NCBI RefSeq assembly: GCF_002295065.1
Contig: NZ_NSGG01000024.1
Span: 1 to 64,000 of the forward strand
Source of the DNA: Mesorhizobium sp. WSM3859
GTDB lineage: Bacteria; Pseudomonadota; Alphaproteobacteria; Rhizobiales; Rhizobiaceae
Reading direction: 5' to 3'
Length of the DNA stretch: 64,000 bases
Shown here: positions 35,175-45,468 of the stretch, piece by piece
Numbering within the stretch: the stretch's first letter is position 1
How the letters are laid out: each line of letters starts with the position of its first letter
The notes under the pieces: generated by a model
What the model was told of the DNA's origin: nothing
Seen by the model: the letters and a program-made list of their open reading frames with translations, nothing else
Database searches by the model: none
Made by a program: the position numbers and the translations under genes

Positions 35175-35838
35175 GCAGCTTTCCACCGTCGCACTTTTGC
35201 GGCTGATGGCCTGGCTGTCGCCGGCCTTTCCGGTCGGTGGTTTCTCTTACAGTCACGGGCTCGAGCGCGCCGTGCATGACGGATTGATCGCCGATCGCAA
35301 AGATCTCGCCAGCTGGCTTGAGACTCTGGTCGAGATTGGCTCGGGCTGGAACGACGCCGTGCTCTTCGCCGAAAGCTGGCGCCGCGCGCGCGATGATGGC
35401 GATCTCAACGAAGTCGCCGCGCTGGCCGAGGCGCTTGCCAGCTCACAGGAACGCCATATGGAGACAATGCTCCAAGGCGCGGCCTTCCTCCAGGCGGCGT
35501 CCGCCTGGTCGTCTCCGGCTTTGGAGCGTTTGCCGGCCGACTGCCCCTATTGCGTTGCGGTCGGCGCCGTTGCCGGCAGCGGCGGTGTCGACCTTTCGCC
35601 GGCCCTGTCCGCCTTCTTGCAGGCTTTCTTCTCCAATCTTGTGCAGGCGGCGATCAGGCTCGGCGTCATTGGCCAGGCCGACGCTGTCGCATTGTTAGCC
35701 GGCTTCGAATCTTTGGCGCTGACGACTGCCTCGCGCGCCGCCGCTTCCAGCCTGGACGATCTGGGCGGCGCGGCCTTCATGTCCGACATAGCGGCGATGC
35801 AGCACGAAACGCAATATTCCAGGCTGTTCCGCTCATGA
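35167..35838 (+). CDS. ureF: urease accessory protein UreF
   Basis: The protein has 223 residues from the ATG at 35167; a longer open frame upstream only reads the His codons of ureE out of frame. LMAWLSPAFPVGGFSYSHGLERAV, RWMETMLQ-like RHMETMLQGAAF, PYCVAVGAVA and FFSNLVQAAIRLGVIGQADAV are UreF family segments. UreF binds UreD and gates the GTPase UreG during nickel transfer. Confidence 0.95.
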   Translation: MTEQLSTVALLRLMAWLSPAFPVGGFSYSHGLERAVHDGLIADRKDLASWLETLVEIGSGWNDAVLFAESWRRARDDGDLNEVAALAEALASSQERHMETMLQGAAFLQAASAWSSPALERLPADCPYCVAVGAVAGSGGVDLSPALSAFLQAFFSNLVQAAIRLGVIGQADAVALLAGFESLALTTASRAAASSLDDLGGAAFMSDIAAMQHETQYSRLFRS

Positions 35839-36271
35839 CCGTGCTTGCCATCATCCTCTCCTTCGTCCTGCTCCTGATCACCACGCTGCATGTCTATTGG
35901 GGCATAGGCGGCATCTGGCCGGGTACGGACCAGCCGTCCTGCGCCCGTGCCGTCGTCGGCTTCCGAGGCATCGATGAGATGCCGTCGTCCTTCGCGAGTT
36001 TTGCCGTCGCCGCTTGCCTGGTACTGGCGACGCTCTGGCCGCTGGCGCTGGCTGGCGTCTTCGCGACGCCCTTTCCACGAGAAGGTCTGGCGGCCACCGC
36101 ATTGATGATCGGCCTCGTCTTCCTTGGTCGCGGCATAGCCGGCTTCACGCCTTGGTGGCGCAGGCTGGCGCCCGAGCAGCCTTTCGCGCGGCTCGACCAA
36201 AGCCTCTATTCGCCGCTCTGCCTGTTGATCGGGCTGGGCTTCGCAATTCTCGCCATCACGGAGTTCCCGGC

Positions 36272-36275
<4 letters not shown>
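35835..36275 (+). CDS. DUF3995 membrane protein
   Basis: The protein has 146 residues from the ATG at 35835, which overlaps the ureF stop. Four membrane spans surround a conserved extracytoplasmic segment (HVYWGIGGIWPGTDQPSCARAVVG) and a cytoplasmic FTPWWRRLAPEQPFARLDQSLYSPLCLLIG. This family commonly lies in rhizobial urease operons. Its place between ureF and ureG, with overlaps on both sides, argues for a linked function, which is unknown. Confidence 0.82.
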
Positions 36276-36904
<629 letters not shown>

Positions 36905-36986
36905 TCCGCTGAGCCACCGATTATCGGTTGCTGGCAGCTGCCACGCGCGGCATTCTCGGAAAACAAACCCAAGCGGAGGATTTTCG

Positions 36987-37754
36987 ATGAGCCTTGCCCG
37001 CCTGCATAAGGAGCCGCTGAGCAACCTGCCCTATTACGAGGAGCGGGTCGACCTCGCCGCCGCCTTCCGCTGGACCGCGCGGCTCAACATGCATGAGGCG
37101 GTGGCCAACCACTTCTCGCTGTCCGTCAATGAGGACGGCACAAAGTTCCTGATGAACCCGAACCAAGTGCATTTCTCACGCATCAAGGCGAGCGACCTGC
37201 TCCTGATCGACGCCAACGATCCTGCCACGCTCTCCGGCCCCAACGCGCCGGACCCGACCGCCTGGGGCCTGCATGGCGCCATCCACCGCAACGTCGCGCA
37301 TGCGCGCTGCGCCATGCATGTCCATTCGATCCACGCCACGGTGCTTGCCTCGCTGGCCGACTCGACGCTGCCGCCGGTCGACCAGAACTCGGCCATGTTC
37401 TTCAACCGCCATGTCGTCGACGCCAATTACGGCGGGCTGGCCTTCGAGGAGGAGGGCGAGCGCTGTTCGCAGCTTCTCATCGACCCCAAGGTCAAGGTGA
37501 TGGTCATGGGCAATCACGGCGTGATGGTCATCGGCGACACGGTCGCCGACACCTTCAACCGCATGTTCTACTTCGAGCGCGCCGCCGAGACCTATATCAA
37601 GGCGCTCTGGACCGGCCGCCCGCTGCGCACGCTCTCCGACGAGATCGCCGAGAAGACCGCGCGCGAGATGGACGATTATCCCGGCCAGGCCGAGCGCCAT
37701 CTGGCGGAGCTGAAAGCGATCCTCGACGAGGAAGAGCCGGTCTATCGGAATTGA
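36987..37754 (+). CDS. class II aldolase/adducin-family protein
   Basis: The protein has 255 residues. The zinc-binding histidines lie in AMHVHSIHATVLAS and the later NHGVMVIGDTVADTFNRMFYFERAAET, the hallmark of the fuculose-phosphate aldolase fold. The usual acidic catalytic residue region is less clear, so aldol activity is not certain. The C-terminus adds a charged helix (DEIAEKTAREMDDYPGQAERHLAELKAILDEEE). It follows ureG by 82 bases but has its own ribosome site (GGAGG). Confidence 0.85.
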   Translation: MSLARLHKEPLSNLPYYEERVDLAAAFRWTARLNMHEAVANHFSLSVNEDGTKFLMNPNQVHFSRIKASDLLLIDANDPATLSGPNAPDPTAWGLHGAIHRNVAHARCAMHVHSIHATVLASLADSTLPPVDQNSAMFFNRHVVDANYGGLAFEEEGERCSQLLIDPKVKVMVMGNHGVMVIGDTVADTFNRMFYFERAAETYIKALWTGRPLRTLSDEIAEKTAREMDDYPGQAERHLAELKAILDEEEPVYRN

Positions 37755-37835
37755 GCGGCCTTTCCCTGCTCCCCGTGAACGGCAGGGCAATCGCATATGG
37801 CTCTCGGAGTTCGGATAACGTGCAGGCCTCGATGA

Positions 37836-37937
37836 CGTCACCCTCGGGCTTGTCCCGAGGATCTACCGGCCTCCCCGAACTGGTCGCGCTCTATCCGCCT
37901 GCGACGGCGGATCCTCGGGACAAGCCCGAGGATGACG
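37836..37937. repeat. palindromic repeat with 28-bp arms
   Basis: Arms 37836-37863 and 37910-37937 are inverted copies with one mismatch. Each contains the smaller palindrome cctcgggcttgtcccgagg. This small palindrome is common between genes in Mesorhizobium-type genomes (my recollection). It lies in the 291-base gap between convergent genes and may terminate both. Confidence 0.7.
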
Positions 37938-37981
37938 GCGTTGCGTTGGCTTTCGCCAATAAACCCATATTCGATTGCCCT

Positions 37982-38034
37982 GCCGTTTTACGGGGAGAAG
38001 GTGCCGGCAGGCGGATGAGGGGCGGCGCCTGCTT
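37982..38034. repeat. single palindromic repeat module
   Basis: gttttacggggagaaggtgc followed by ggcaggcggatgaggggcggcgcc is one outer module of the composite elements seen at 17995-18173 and 22482-22666. A remnant of the core (ggctttcgccaat) lies at about 37949-37961. Confidence 0.6.
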
Positions 38035-38045
38035 TGGCGATTTTC

Positions 38046-38678
38046 TCAGAGCCCCAACTGCGCCCGCAATTCCTCGGCGCTGTTGATCACAATCGCTCCG
38101 GCCGGGCCCTCCATCGGCGCTTCCGGCCAGAAGATCGTCTTCATGCCGGCCGCCAGTCCGGCCATGGCGCCCGTGAGGCTGTCGTCGACGGCGAAAGCAT
38201 CCGCCGGGTCGACGCCGGCGAGATAAGCGGCGCGCAGGAAGGGTTCGGGAAGCGGCTTGCCGTCGATCACGTCGTTGCGGCTTACCGTCATCATGCCCGG
38301 ATAGGTGAGGCCGACAGCGCGCAAATTGGCATCGACGATCAGCCGGTCGGAGTTGGAGACCACCGCCTGCTCCACGCCGAGCGCGCGCAATTCATTGAAC
38401 ACCTCGATCGCGCCGGGGCGCGGCCTCAGCGTTTCGGCCAGCGGCAGGTAGTGATCGTATTTGCGCAGGATCCAGTCGTCGAAGGGCAGGTCGAGGCCGA
38501 ACTCGTCCCGCAGCATCTCGTAGACCGGCCATGCCGCGATGCCCAGCACGCGCTCGTGCAGGTCGTGCGGCGGGGCGATGCCGACGCTGCGCAGCGCCGC
38601 CACAAGCGCTGCCTCATGCAACGGCTCGCTGTCGACCAGCGTCCCGTCCATATCCCAGAAAACGGCTTTCGGCGTCAT
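38046..38678 (-). CDS. HAD-family hydrolase, sugar-phosphatase-like
   Basis: The protein has 210 residues. HAD motif I is WDMDGTLVDSEPLHE, motif II VSNSD, the motif III lysine is in DGKPLPEPF, and motif IV is VDDSLTG. An alpha-helical cap of the beta-phosphoglucomutase/phosphatase type lies between motifs I and II. It would hydrolyse or isomerise a small phosphorylated sugar. It is divergent from the SorC regulator at 38888 and may be under its control. Confidence 0.88.
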   Translation of the reverse strand: MTPKAVFWDMDGTLVDSEPLHEAALVAALRSVGIAPPHDLHERVLGIAAWPVYEMLRDEFGLDLPFDDWILRKYDHYLPLAETLRPRPGAIEVFNELRALGVEQAVVSNSDRLIVDANLRAVGLTYPGMMTVSRNDVIDGKPLPEPFLRAAYLAGVDPADAFAVDDSLTGAMAGLAAGMKTIFWPEAPMEGPAGAIVINSAEELRAQLGL

Positions 38679-38887
38679 GCGCGGCTCCCTTCGCCGATCC
38701 CCTTAATCGGTTTCCCAGTGGAGATAAACCATCCCGCCGGCAAATGGGCGCAAGCGCGACGAATTGATCCTTCGTCAGCCCGCGAGACGTCCAAGCAATT
38801 GCTCTTTCGATAGACAATTGCGCGCTGGCATATTCGCTGTAAGCTATGGCGCCCATTTCAGCGTTGCGCGGGTTTGGGAGGCAGGAC

Positions 38888-39844
38888 GTGAGTTTGCGAC
38901 AGGAAACCGGCAGCACCAGATTGGACGATGCCGCGCGCGCCGGTTGGCTTTATTATGTTGCCGGCAACACGCAAGACCAGATCGCCGCCAAGTTGGGCAT
39001 TTCCAGGCAGACGGCGCAGCGGCTGGTGTCGCTGGCCATGTCGGAGGGTCTGATCAAGGTGCGCGTCGACCACCCGATCGCCAACTGCCTCGACCTTGCC
39101 GCCCGACTAAAATCGCGTTTCGCGCTCGACCTTGTCGAGGTGGTGCCGAGCGATCCGACATCGAACTCGACGACAATCGGCATCGCCGAGGCGGCGGCGG
39201 CCGAGATCGAGCGCCGGCTGCGCTCGGAAGCGCCCATTGTCATGGCGATCGGCACCGGACGCACACTGAAGGCGGCGATCGAGCAACTGCCGCCGATGGA
39301 CTGCCCGCAGCATAAGGTCGTGTCCTTGACCGGCAACATCTCGCCGGACGGCTCGGCCGCTTTCTACAACGTCATCTTCACCATGGCCGATCGCGTCAAG
39401 GCGCGCTCCTTCCCGATGCCGCTGCCGGTCATCGCCTCCTCGCCGGAGGAACGCGAAATGCTGCTTAACCAGCCGATGATCCAGCCGACGCTGGCGCTGG
39501 CCGCGGAAGCCGATGTCACCTTCGTCGGCATCGGCGATCTCGGGCCAAAGGCCCCGCTCTATGAAGACGGCTTCATCTCCGAAAGCGAGTTGAAGGCGCT
39601 TCAGAAAGCCGGCGGCATCGCCGAGATCGTCGGCTGGGTCTTCGACCGCGAAGGCCGCATGATCGAGGGCATAACCAACGACCGTGTGTCTTCCGCCGCG
39701 TTGCCGTCGCGGGAAAAGTCGCTGGTCATCGCCTTGGCCATGGGCGACCGCAAGCTGCCGGGCATCCTCGCCGCCGTCAACCGCCGGCTGGTCAATGGCC
39801 TCATCACCGACGAGTGGACAGCCGAAGCCCTGCTTGCCGGCTGA
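38888..39844 (+). CDS. SorC/DeoR-type sugar-binding transcriptional regulator
   Basis: The protein has 318 residues from a GTG at 38888, preferred over the ATG at 38846 because GGAGG lies at 38878-38882. The N-terminal HTH is NTQDQIAAKLGISRQTAQRLVSLAMSEGLI, followed by a SorC sugar-phosphate-binding domain (MAIGTGRTLKAAIEQLP, SLTGNISPDGSAAFYN, GIGDLGPKAPLYEDGFIS). Such proteins control polyol operons in rhizobia. The smo operon starts 1.4 kb downstream, so it is a strong candidate regulator of that operon. Confidence 0.88.
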   Translation: MSLRQETGSTRLDDAARAGWLYYVAGNTQDQIAAKLGISRQTAQRLVSLAMSEGLIKVRVDHPIANCLDLAARLKSRFALDLVEVVPSDPTSNSTTIGIAEAAAAEIERRLRSEAPIVMAIGTGRTLKAAIEQLPPMDCPQHKVVSLTGNISPDGSAAFYNVIFTMADRVKARSFPMPLPVIASSPEEREMLLNQPMIQPTLALAAEADVTFVGIGDLGPKAPLYEDGFISESELKALQKAGGIAEIVGWVFDREGRMIEGITNDRVSSAALPSREKSLVIALAMGDRKLPGILAAVNRRLVNGLITDEWTAEALLAG

Positions 39845-39863
39845 TGCCCATAAAAGAAGTCGG

Positions 39864-40049
39864 CTATTGCGAGGGGCCGCGCGGATCGTTGCCGTCGAGA
39901 AAACCCATGTCGCGCTGCAGATGCTCGGATAGCTCCCGGACATCGATATAACGGCGCCTGCGGCCCGAAAACCTTGCAAAATCCCGCATCAGCGTGAAAA
40001 ACCAGCCGCGTGCGGGGGTGGAAACGAGCTTTTCCTGAACCGTGACCAT
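39864..40049 (-). CDS. small DUF1127-like basic protein
   Basis: The protein has 61 residues. A basic middle (FARFSGRRRRYIDVRELSEHLQRDMGFLDG) resembles the DUF1127 pattern of an Arg-rich helix followed by L..L-RDIGL. Related short proteins in Rhizobium and Agrobacterium bind RNA-regulatory proteins or affect phosphate and carbon metabolism. It is divergent from the LysR gene at 40160. Confidence 0.6.
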   Translation of the reverse strand: MVTVQEKLVSTPARGWFFTLMRDFARFSGRRRRYIDVRELSEHLQRDMGFLDGNDPRGPSQ

Positions 40050-40159
40050 GATCGTCAGCCTTCGCTATGCTTGAACTGGATTGATCGTCGACCCCAAATA
40101 TCGGGGTGGCTGGTTCGTGCTTCCAATTAAACCTCGATCATGACCCATAAGGAGGCCTT

Positions 40160-41068
40160 ATGCCCGATCTGAACCCCCCGCAGCTTGCGCCGCTGCCGCC
40201 GCTGCAGGCGGTCCGGGTATTCGAAGCGGTGGCAAGGCACCTGTCCTTCACCAAGGCGGCGCAGGAACTGGGCATGACCCAGGCGGCCGCGAGTTACCAG
40301 ATCAAGGTGCTGGAGGAGCGCATCGGCGCGCCGCTGTTCCTGCGCAGGCCTAAGCAGATTGAGCTGACCGAGCCCGGCCAGCGCCTTGCGCCCGCCGTCA
40401 GCGAGGCTTTTTCCATCCTAGGGCAGGCCTATGCCGCGGCGCGCGGCGGCGTCGACGGGCTGCTTTGTGTCACCACCGTGCTGACCTTCGCCTCGAACTG
40501 GCTGGCGCAGCATCTGGGCTCGTTCCAGCTCGCGCATCCCGCACTTGCCGTGCGGCTCGACACGTCGGCCCGCCTCACCGATTTCGCGCGCGAGGACGTC
40601 GATCTCGCCATCCGTTCCGGCGGGGGCAAATGGCCGGGCCTGGAGGCGCACAAACTGCTCGACGCCGACTTCACGCCGATGCTGAGCCCGAAGCTTGCGG
40701 CGAGCATCGGCGGGGTCAAGGAACCGGCCGACCTTTTGCGCCTTCCGATCCTCGACCCCGGCGACATCTGGTGGTCGCAATGGTTCGAGGCCGCCGGCGT
40801 GACCGGGCACGATCTCGCCAAGCGGCCGGGCTTCAGCATGGGCGCGCAGGCCTATGAGGCTAACGCGGCGATGGCCGGGCATGGCGTGGCGATCCTGACC
40901 AGGGCGCTGTTCAAGAACGAGCTCGCTGACGGCCGCCTGATCCAGCCTTTCGATCTCGTGGGTGATGACGGCCATGCCTATTGGCTGGTCTATCCGACGG
41001 CACGCCGCAACGTGCCGAAGATCCGCGCCTTCCGCGACTGGATCCTGGCCGAGATCGCCTGCCCGTAA
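40160..41068 (+). CDS. LysR-family transcriptional regulator (GcvA-like)
   Basis: The protein has 302 residues, with a strong TAAGGAGG before the ATG. The N-terminal HTH is LSFTKAAQELGMTQAAASYQIKVLEERIGAPLF. The effector domain has VTTVLTFASNWLAQHLGSFQLAHP and DLAIRSGGGKWPGLEAHKLLD, as in GcvA-type regulators. It lies directly upstream of the smo operon on the same strand. Whether it controls that operon or a distant gene is open. Confidence 0.88.
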   Translation: MPDLNPPQLAPLPPLQAVRVFEAVARHLSFTKAAQELGMTQAAASYQIKVLEERIGAPLFLRRPKQIELTEPGQRLAPAVSEAFSILGQAYAAARGGVDGLLCVTTVLTFASNWLAQHLGSFQLAHPALAVRLDTSARLTDFAREDVDLAIRSGGGKWPGLEAHKLLDADFTPMLSPKLAASIGGVKEPADLLRLPILDPGDIWWSQWFEAAGVTGHDLAKRPGFSMGAQAYEANAAMAGHGVAILTRALFKNELADGRLIQPFDLVGDDGHAYWLVYPTARRNVPKIRAFRDWILAEIACP

Positions 41069-41165
41069 GCCGGCTGCCTTCAGCTCCCGTCTCCAATGTG
41101 CCGGCCACGTCGCCGGACAGGGTCACGTAGCGTCATTTCTGCTGCGCTGCAGCATCGATTCCGCC

Positions 41166-41199
41166 TTGACATAAATCACGGCAAGTGAGTAATTGCTCA
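41166..41199 (+). promoter_or_regulatory. candidate promoter with palindromic operator before smoE
   Basis: ttgaca (41166-41171) is followed after 18 bases by taattg (41190-41195), a plausible sigma-70 pair. The -10 element is covered by the 14-bp palindrome tgagtaattgctca (41186-41199; tgag/ctca arms). A related half, atgctcat, follows at about 41212-41219. This is a likely binding site for the smo operon regulator. Transcript mapping is not available. Confidence 0.55.
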
Positions 41200-41241
41200 A
41201 AGCCAAGGCAAATGCTCATCTTGGTTTAAGGGAGGAATTTG

Positions 41242-42552
41242 ATGAAACTTCGCACGCTCACCCTGGGCCTGTTGTCGGCCAGCGCTCTCGCTTTCGCCGC
41301 GCATGCCGAATCCATCACCATCGCCACCGTCAACAATGGCGACATGGTCCGCATGCAGAAGCTGACGGACGACTTCACCAAGGCCAACCCCGACATCCAG
41401 CTCAACTGGGTCACGCTTGAAGAGAACGTGCTGCGCGAGCGCGTCACCACCGACATCGCCACCAAGGGCGGCCAGTACGACGTCATGACCATCGGCACCT
41501 ACGAGGTTCCGATCTGGGCCAAGCAGAGCTGGCTGCTCCCGCTCGACAAGCTCGGCGACGACTATGACGTCAAGGACATCATCCCGGCCATCGCCGGCGG
41601 CCTTTCGGTCGACGGCAAGCTCTATGCCGCGCCTTTCTACGGCGAAAGCTCCTTCGTCATGTACCGCAAGGACCTGATGGAGAAGGCGGGCCTGAAGATG
41701 CCCGATGCGCCGACCTGGGACTTCATCAAGCAGGCAGCCGACAAGATGACCGACCGCGCCAATGGCGTGAACGGCGTCTGCCTGCGCGGCAAGGCCGGCT
41801 GGGGTGAGAACATGGCCTTCCTCACCGCCATGTCGAACTCCTTCGGCGCCCGCTGGTTCGACGAGAACTGGAAGCCGCAATTCGATCAGCCGGAATGGAA
41901 AAACACATTGCAATTCTATGTCGACCTGATGAAGGCCGACGGTCCGGAAGGCGCTTCGTCAAACGGCTTCAACGAGAACCTGGCGCTGTTCCAGCAGGGC
42001 AAGTGCGGCATGTGGATCGACGCCACCGTCGCCGCGTCCTTCGTCTCCGATCCGAAGGCCTCGCAGGTCGCCGACAAGGTCGGCTATGCGCTGGCGCCCG
42101 ACAATGGCCTCGGCAAGCGCGGCAACTGGCTATGGGCGTGGTCGCTGGCGGTCCCCGCCGGCACCCAGAAGGCCGATGCCGCCGAGAAGTTCGTCTCCTG
42201 GGCAACCAGCAAGCACTATGCCGAGCTGGTCGCCTCGAAGGAAGGCTGGGCCAACGTTCCTCCTGGAACGCGTTCTTCGCTCTACGCCAATGCGGAGTAC
42301 CAGAAGGCGGCGCCTTTCGCGAAGATGACGCTGGACTCCATCAATGCCGCCGATCCGACGCATCCGACCGTCAAGCCGGTGCCTTATGTCGGCGTGCAGT
42401 TCGTCGCCATTCCTGAATTCCAGGGTCTTGGCACCACCGTCGGCCAGCTCTTCTCGGCCGCCCTTGCCGGCCAGTCGAGCGTCGACGATGCCCTCAAGCA
42501 GGCCCAGGACGCAGCCACCGCGGCAATGACCGAAGGCGGCTACATCAAGTAA
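41242..42552 (+). CDS. smoE: sorbitol/mannitol-type ABC transporter substrate-binding protein
   Basis: The protein has 436 residues from the ATG at 41242, with GGGAGGA ahead. A signal peptide ends AHA-ES. It is an extracellular binding protein of the family-1 type (ITIATVNNGDMVRMQKLTDDFTKANPDIQLNWVTLEENVLRERV, QYDVMTIGTYEVPIWAKQSWL), matching polyol-binding proteins of the SmoE group. It binds the polyol in the periplasm for SmoF/SmoG/SmoK. The call follows from the smoS and mtlK genes downstream in the same operon. Confidence 0.9.
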   Translation: MKLRTLTLGLLSASALAFAAHAESITIATVNNGDMVRMQKLTDDFTKANPDIQLNWVTLEENVLRERVTTDIATKGGQYDVMTIGTYEVPIWAKQSWLLPLDKLGDDYDVKDIIPAIAGGLSVDGKLYAAPFYGESSFVMYRKDLMEKAGLKMPDAPTWDFIKQAADKMTDRANGVNGVCLRGKAGWGENMAFLTAMSNSFGARWFDENWKPQFDQPEWKNTLQFYVDLMKADGPEGASSNGFNENLALFQQGKCGMWIDATVAASFVSDPKASQVADKVGYALAPDNGLGKRGNWLWAWSLAVPAGTQKADAAEKFVSWATSKHYAELVASKEGWANVPPGTRSSLYANAEYQKAAPFAKMTLDSINAADPTHPTVKPVPYVGVQFVAIPEFQGLGTTVGQLFSAALAGQSSVDDALKQAQDAATAAMTEGGYIK

Positions 42553-42599
42553 GGCTCCTCCCGGTGCCGAACGCCGGTCGCCCATCATGGCCGGCAAGG

Positions 42600-42627
42600 G
42601 GCCGCCCGAAACCCAGTTCGGGCGGCC
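42600..42627 (+). promoter_or_regulatory. intercistronic hairpin between smoE and smoF
   Basis: A perfect 11-bp stem (ggccgcccgaa / ttcgggcggcc) with a 6-base loop lies in the 144-base gap. There is no T-run. It probably protects the smoE message end and lowers permease output relative to the binding protein. Confidence 0.7.
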
Positions 42628-42696
42628 ACCCTTCAAGATCGGGAAGATTCTGGGCACAACTCTGAAAATCCGGCTGACCTTGGGAGGGTGACCGTC

Positions 42697-43569
42697 ATGG
42701 CTACTCAGCAAACCCGTTCGCTTGCCCGTTTCATGATGGCGCCATCGGTGGTCCTGCTGTTCATCTGGATGATCGTGCCGCTCGTCTTCACGATCTACTT
42801 TTCGCTCCTGCAGTACAATCCGCTGAACCCGATCCGCGACGGCTTCGTCTGGTTCGCCAACTACAAGCTCTTTTACTCCAATCCGGCGTTCTTCGCCGCC
42901 ATCCTCAACACGCTCACCATCGTCGTCAGCGTGCTGGTCATCACCGTGGTTGGCGGCATCCTTCTGGCGATGCTGCTCGATCAGCCGATCTGGGGCCAGG
43001 GCATCGTGCGCATCCTGGTCATCTCGCCGTTCTTCGTCATGCCGCCGGTCGCGGCGCTGGTCTGGAAGAACATGATCATGCACCCGCAATATGGCGTCTT
43101 CGCCGATATAGCGCGCTTCTTCGGCGCCGATCCGATCGACTGGTTCGGGCAGCATCCGCTGACCGCAGTCATCCTGATCGTCGCCTGGCAGTGGCTGCCT
43201 TTCGCCACGCTGATCCTGCTGACCTCTCTGCAGTCGCTCGACGGCGAGCAGAAGGAAGCGGCCGAAATGGATGGCGCCGGCTTCCTCAGCCGCTTCATCT
43301 ACCTGACGCTGCCGCATATGTCGCGCGCCATCACCGTCGTCATCCTGATCCAGACGATCTTCCTGCTCTCGGTCTATGCCGAGATCCTGGTCACCACCAA
43401 TGGCGGCCCCGGCTACGCCTCCACCAACCTGCCCTTCCTCGTCTACCAGAAGGCGCTCTTGGAGTTCAAAATCGGCCAGGCATCCGCCGGTGGCGTGATC
43501 GCCGTCATTCTCGCCAACATCGTTGCCTTCTTCGCCATGCGCGCCGTCGGCAAGAACCTGGACAAGTGA
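42697..43569 (+). CDS. smoF: polyol ABC transporter permease 1
   Basis: The protein has 290 residues from the ATG at 42697, spaced correctly from GGGAGGG at 42681-42687; the GTG at 42688 is too close to it. It has six membrane spans and the MalF-type coupling loop EAAEMDGAGFLSRFIYLTLPHMS. With SmoG it forms the inner-membrane channel. smoG follows after 13 bases. Confidence 0.9.
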   Translation: MATQQTRSLARFMMAPSVVLLFIWMIVPLVFTIYFSLLQYNPLNPIRDGFVWFANYKLFYSNPAFFAAILNTLTIVVSVLVITVVGGILLAMLLDQPIWGQGIVRILVISPFFVMPPVAALVWKNMIMHPQYGVFADIARFFGADPIDWFGQHPLTAVILIVAWQWLPFATLILLTSLQSLDGEQKEAAEMDGAGFLSRFIYLTLPHMSRAITVVILIQTIFLLSVYAEILVTTNGGPGYASTNLPFLVYQKALLEFKIGQASAGGVIAVILANIVAFFAMRAVGKNLDK

Positions 43570-43582
43570 GGGAGGACCTGAC

Positions 43583-44407
43583 ATGGCCCGCGCAGTAACC
43601 ACCCAGCACAAGACCATCGCCACGGCCGCGGCCTGGGTCGTCGCCCTGCTGATCTTCTTTCCGATCCTCTACACGATCATCACATCGTTCAAGTCGGAGC
43701 AGGAGGCGATTCAGGGCTTCAACCTGATCCCGTCCGGGACCTTCGAGAGCTATTCGGAGGTCCAGCAGCAGAGCGGCTACTTCAAGTTCTTCTTCAATTC
43801 GGTGCTGCTCTCGGTCGGCTCGACCATCCTCGCGCTCATCGTCGCCATCCCGGCGGCGTGGTCGATGGCGTTCTCGCCGACCAAGCGCACCAAGGACATC
43901 CTGATGTGGATGCTGTCCACCAAGATGATGCCGGCGGTCGCGGTGCTGTTCCCGATCTACCTGATCTTCCGCGATAGCGGCCTGCTCGACAGCCGTATCG
44001 GCCTCACCGTCATGCTGATGCTGATCAACCTGCCGATCGTGGTCTGGATGCTCTACACCTATTTCCGCGAGATCCCGGGCGAGATCCTGGAAGCGGCCCG
44101 GATGGACGGCGCCTCGCTGTGGAACGAGATCATCTACGTGCTGACGCCGATGGCCGTTCCCGGCATTGCCTCGACCATGCTCTTGAACATCATCCTCGCC
44201 TGGAACGAGGCGTTCTGGACCATCCGGCTCACCACCACCAACGCCGCGCCGCTGACGGCCTTCATCAGCTCCTTCTCCAGTCCGCAAGGCCTGTTCTGGG
44301 CCAAGCTCTCGGCGGCCTCGACATTGGCGATCGCGCCGATCCTGATCATGGGCTGGTTCAGCCAGAAGCAGCTGGTGCGCGGCCTGACCTTTGGCGCCGT
44401 GAAGTAG
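43583..44407 (+). CDS. smoG: polyol ABC transporter permease 2
   Basis: The protein has 274 residues from the ATG at 43583 after GGGAGGA. There are six membrane spans, MalG-type, with the EAA loop EAARMDGASLWNEIIYVLTPMAVPGI. LMWMLSTKMMPAVAVLFPIYLIFRD is typical of the sorbitol/mannitol group. It partners SmoF; the ATPase gene begins 46 bases on. Confidence 0.9.
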   Translation: MARAVTTQHKTIATAAAWVVALLIFFPILYTIITSFKSEQEAIQGFNLIPSGTFESYSEVQQQSGYFKFFFNSVLLSVGSTILALIVAIPAAWSMAFSPTKRTKDILMWMLSTKMMPAVAVLFPIYLIFRDSGLLDSRIGLTVMLMLINLPIVVWMLYTYFREIPGEILEAARMDGASLWNEIIYVLTPMAVPGIASTMLLNIILAWNEAFWTIRLTTTNAAPLTAFISSFSSPQGLFWAKLSAASTLAIAPILIMGWFSQKQLVRGLTFGAVK

Positions 44408-44453
44408 GAACGCCCAAGCGGCGGACGACAAAGACCATCCCCGGGAGGAAACC

Positions 44454-45458
<1,005 letters not shown>

Positions 45459-45468
45459 GGACGGGACA

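Noticed and set aside
42130..43623. Minus-strand open frame of 497 codons opposite smoE/smoF
   Set aside because: It has antisense composition typical of GC-rich DNA and covers three proven genes.
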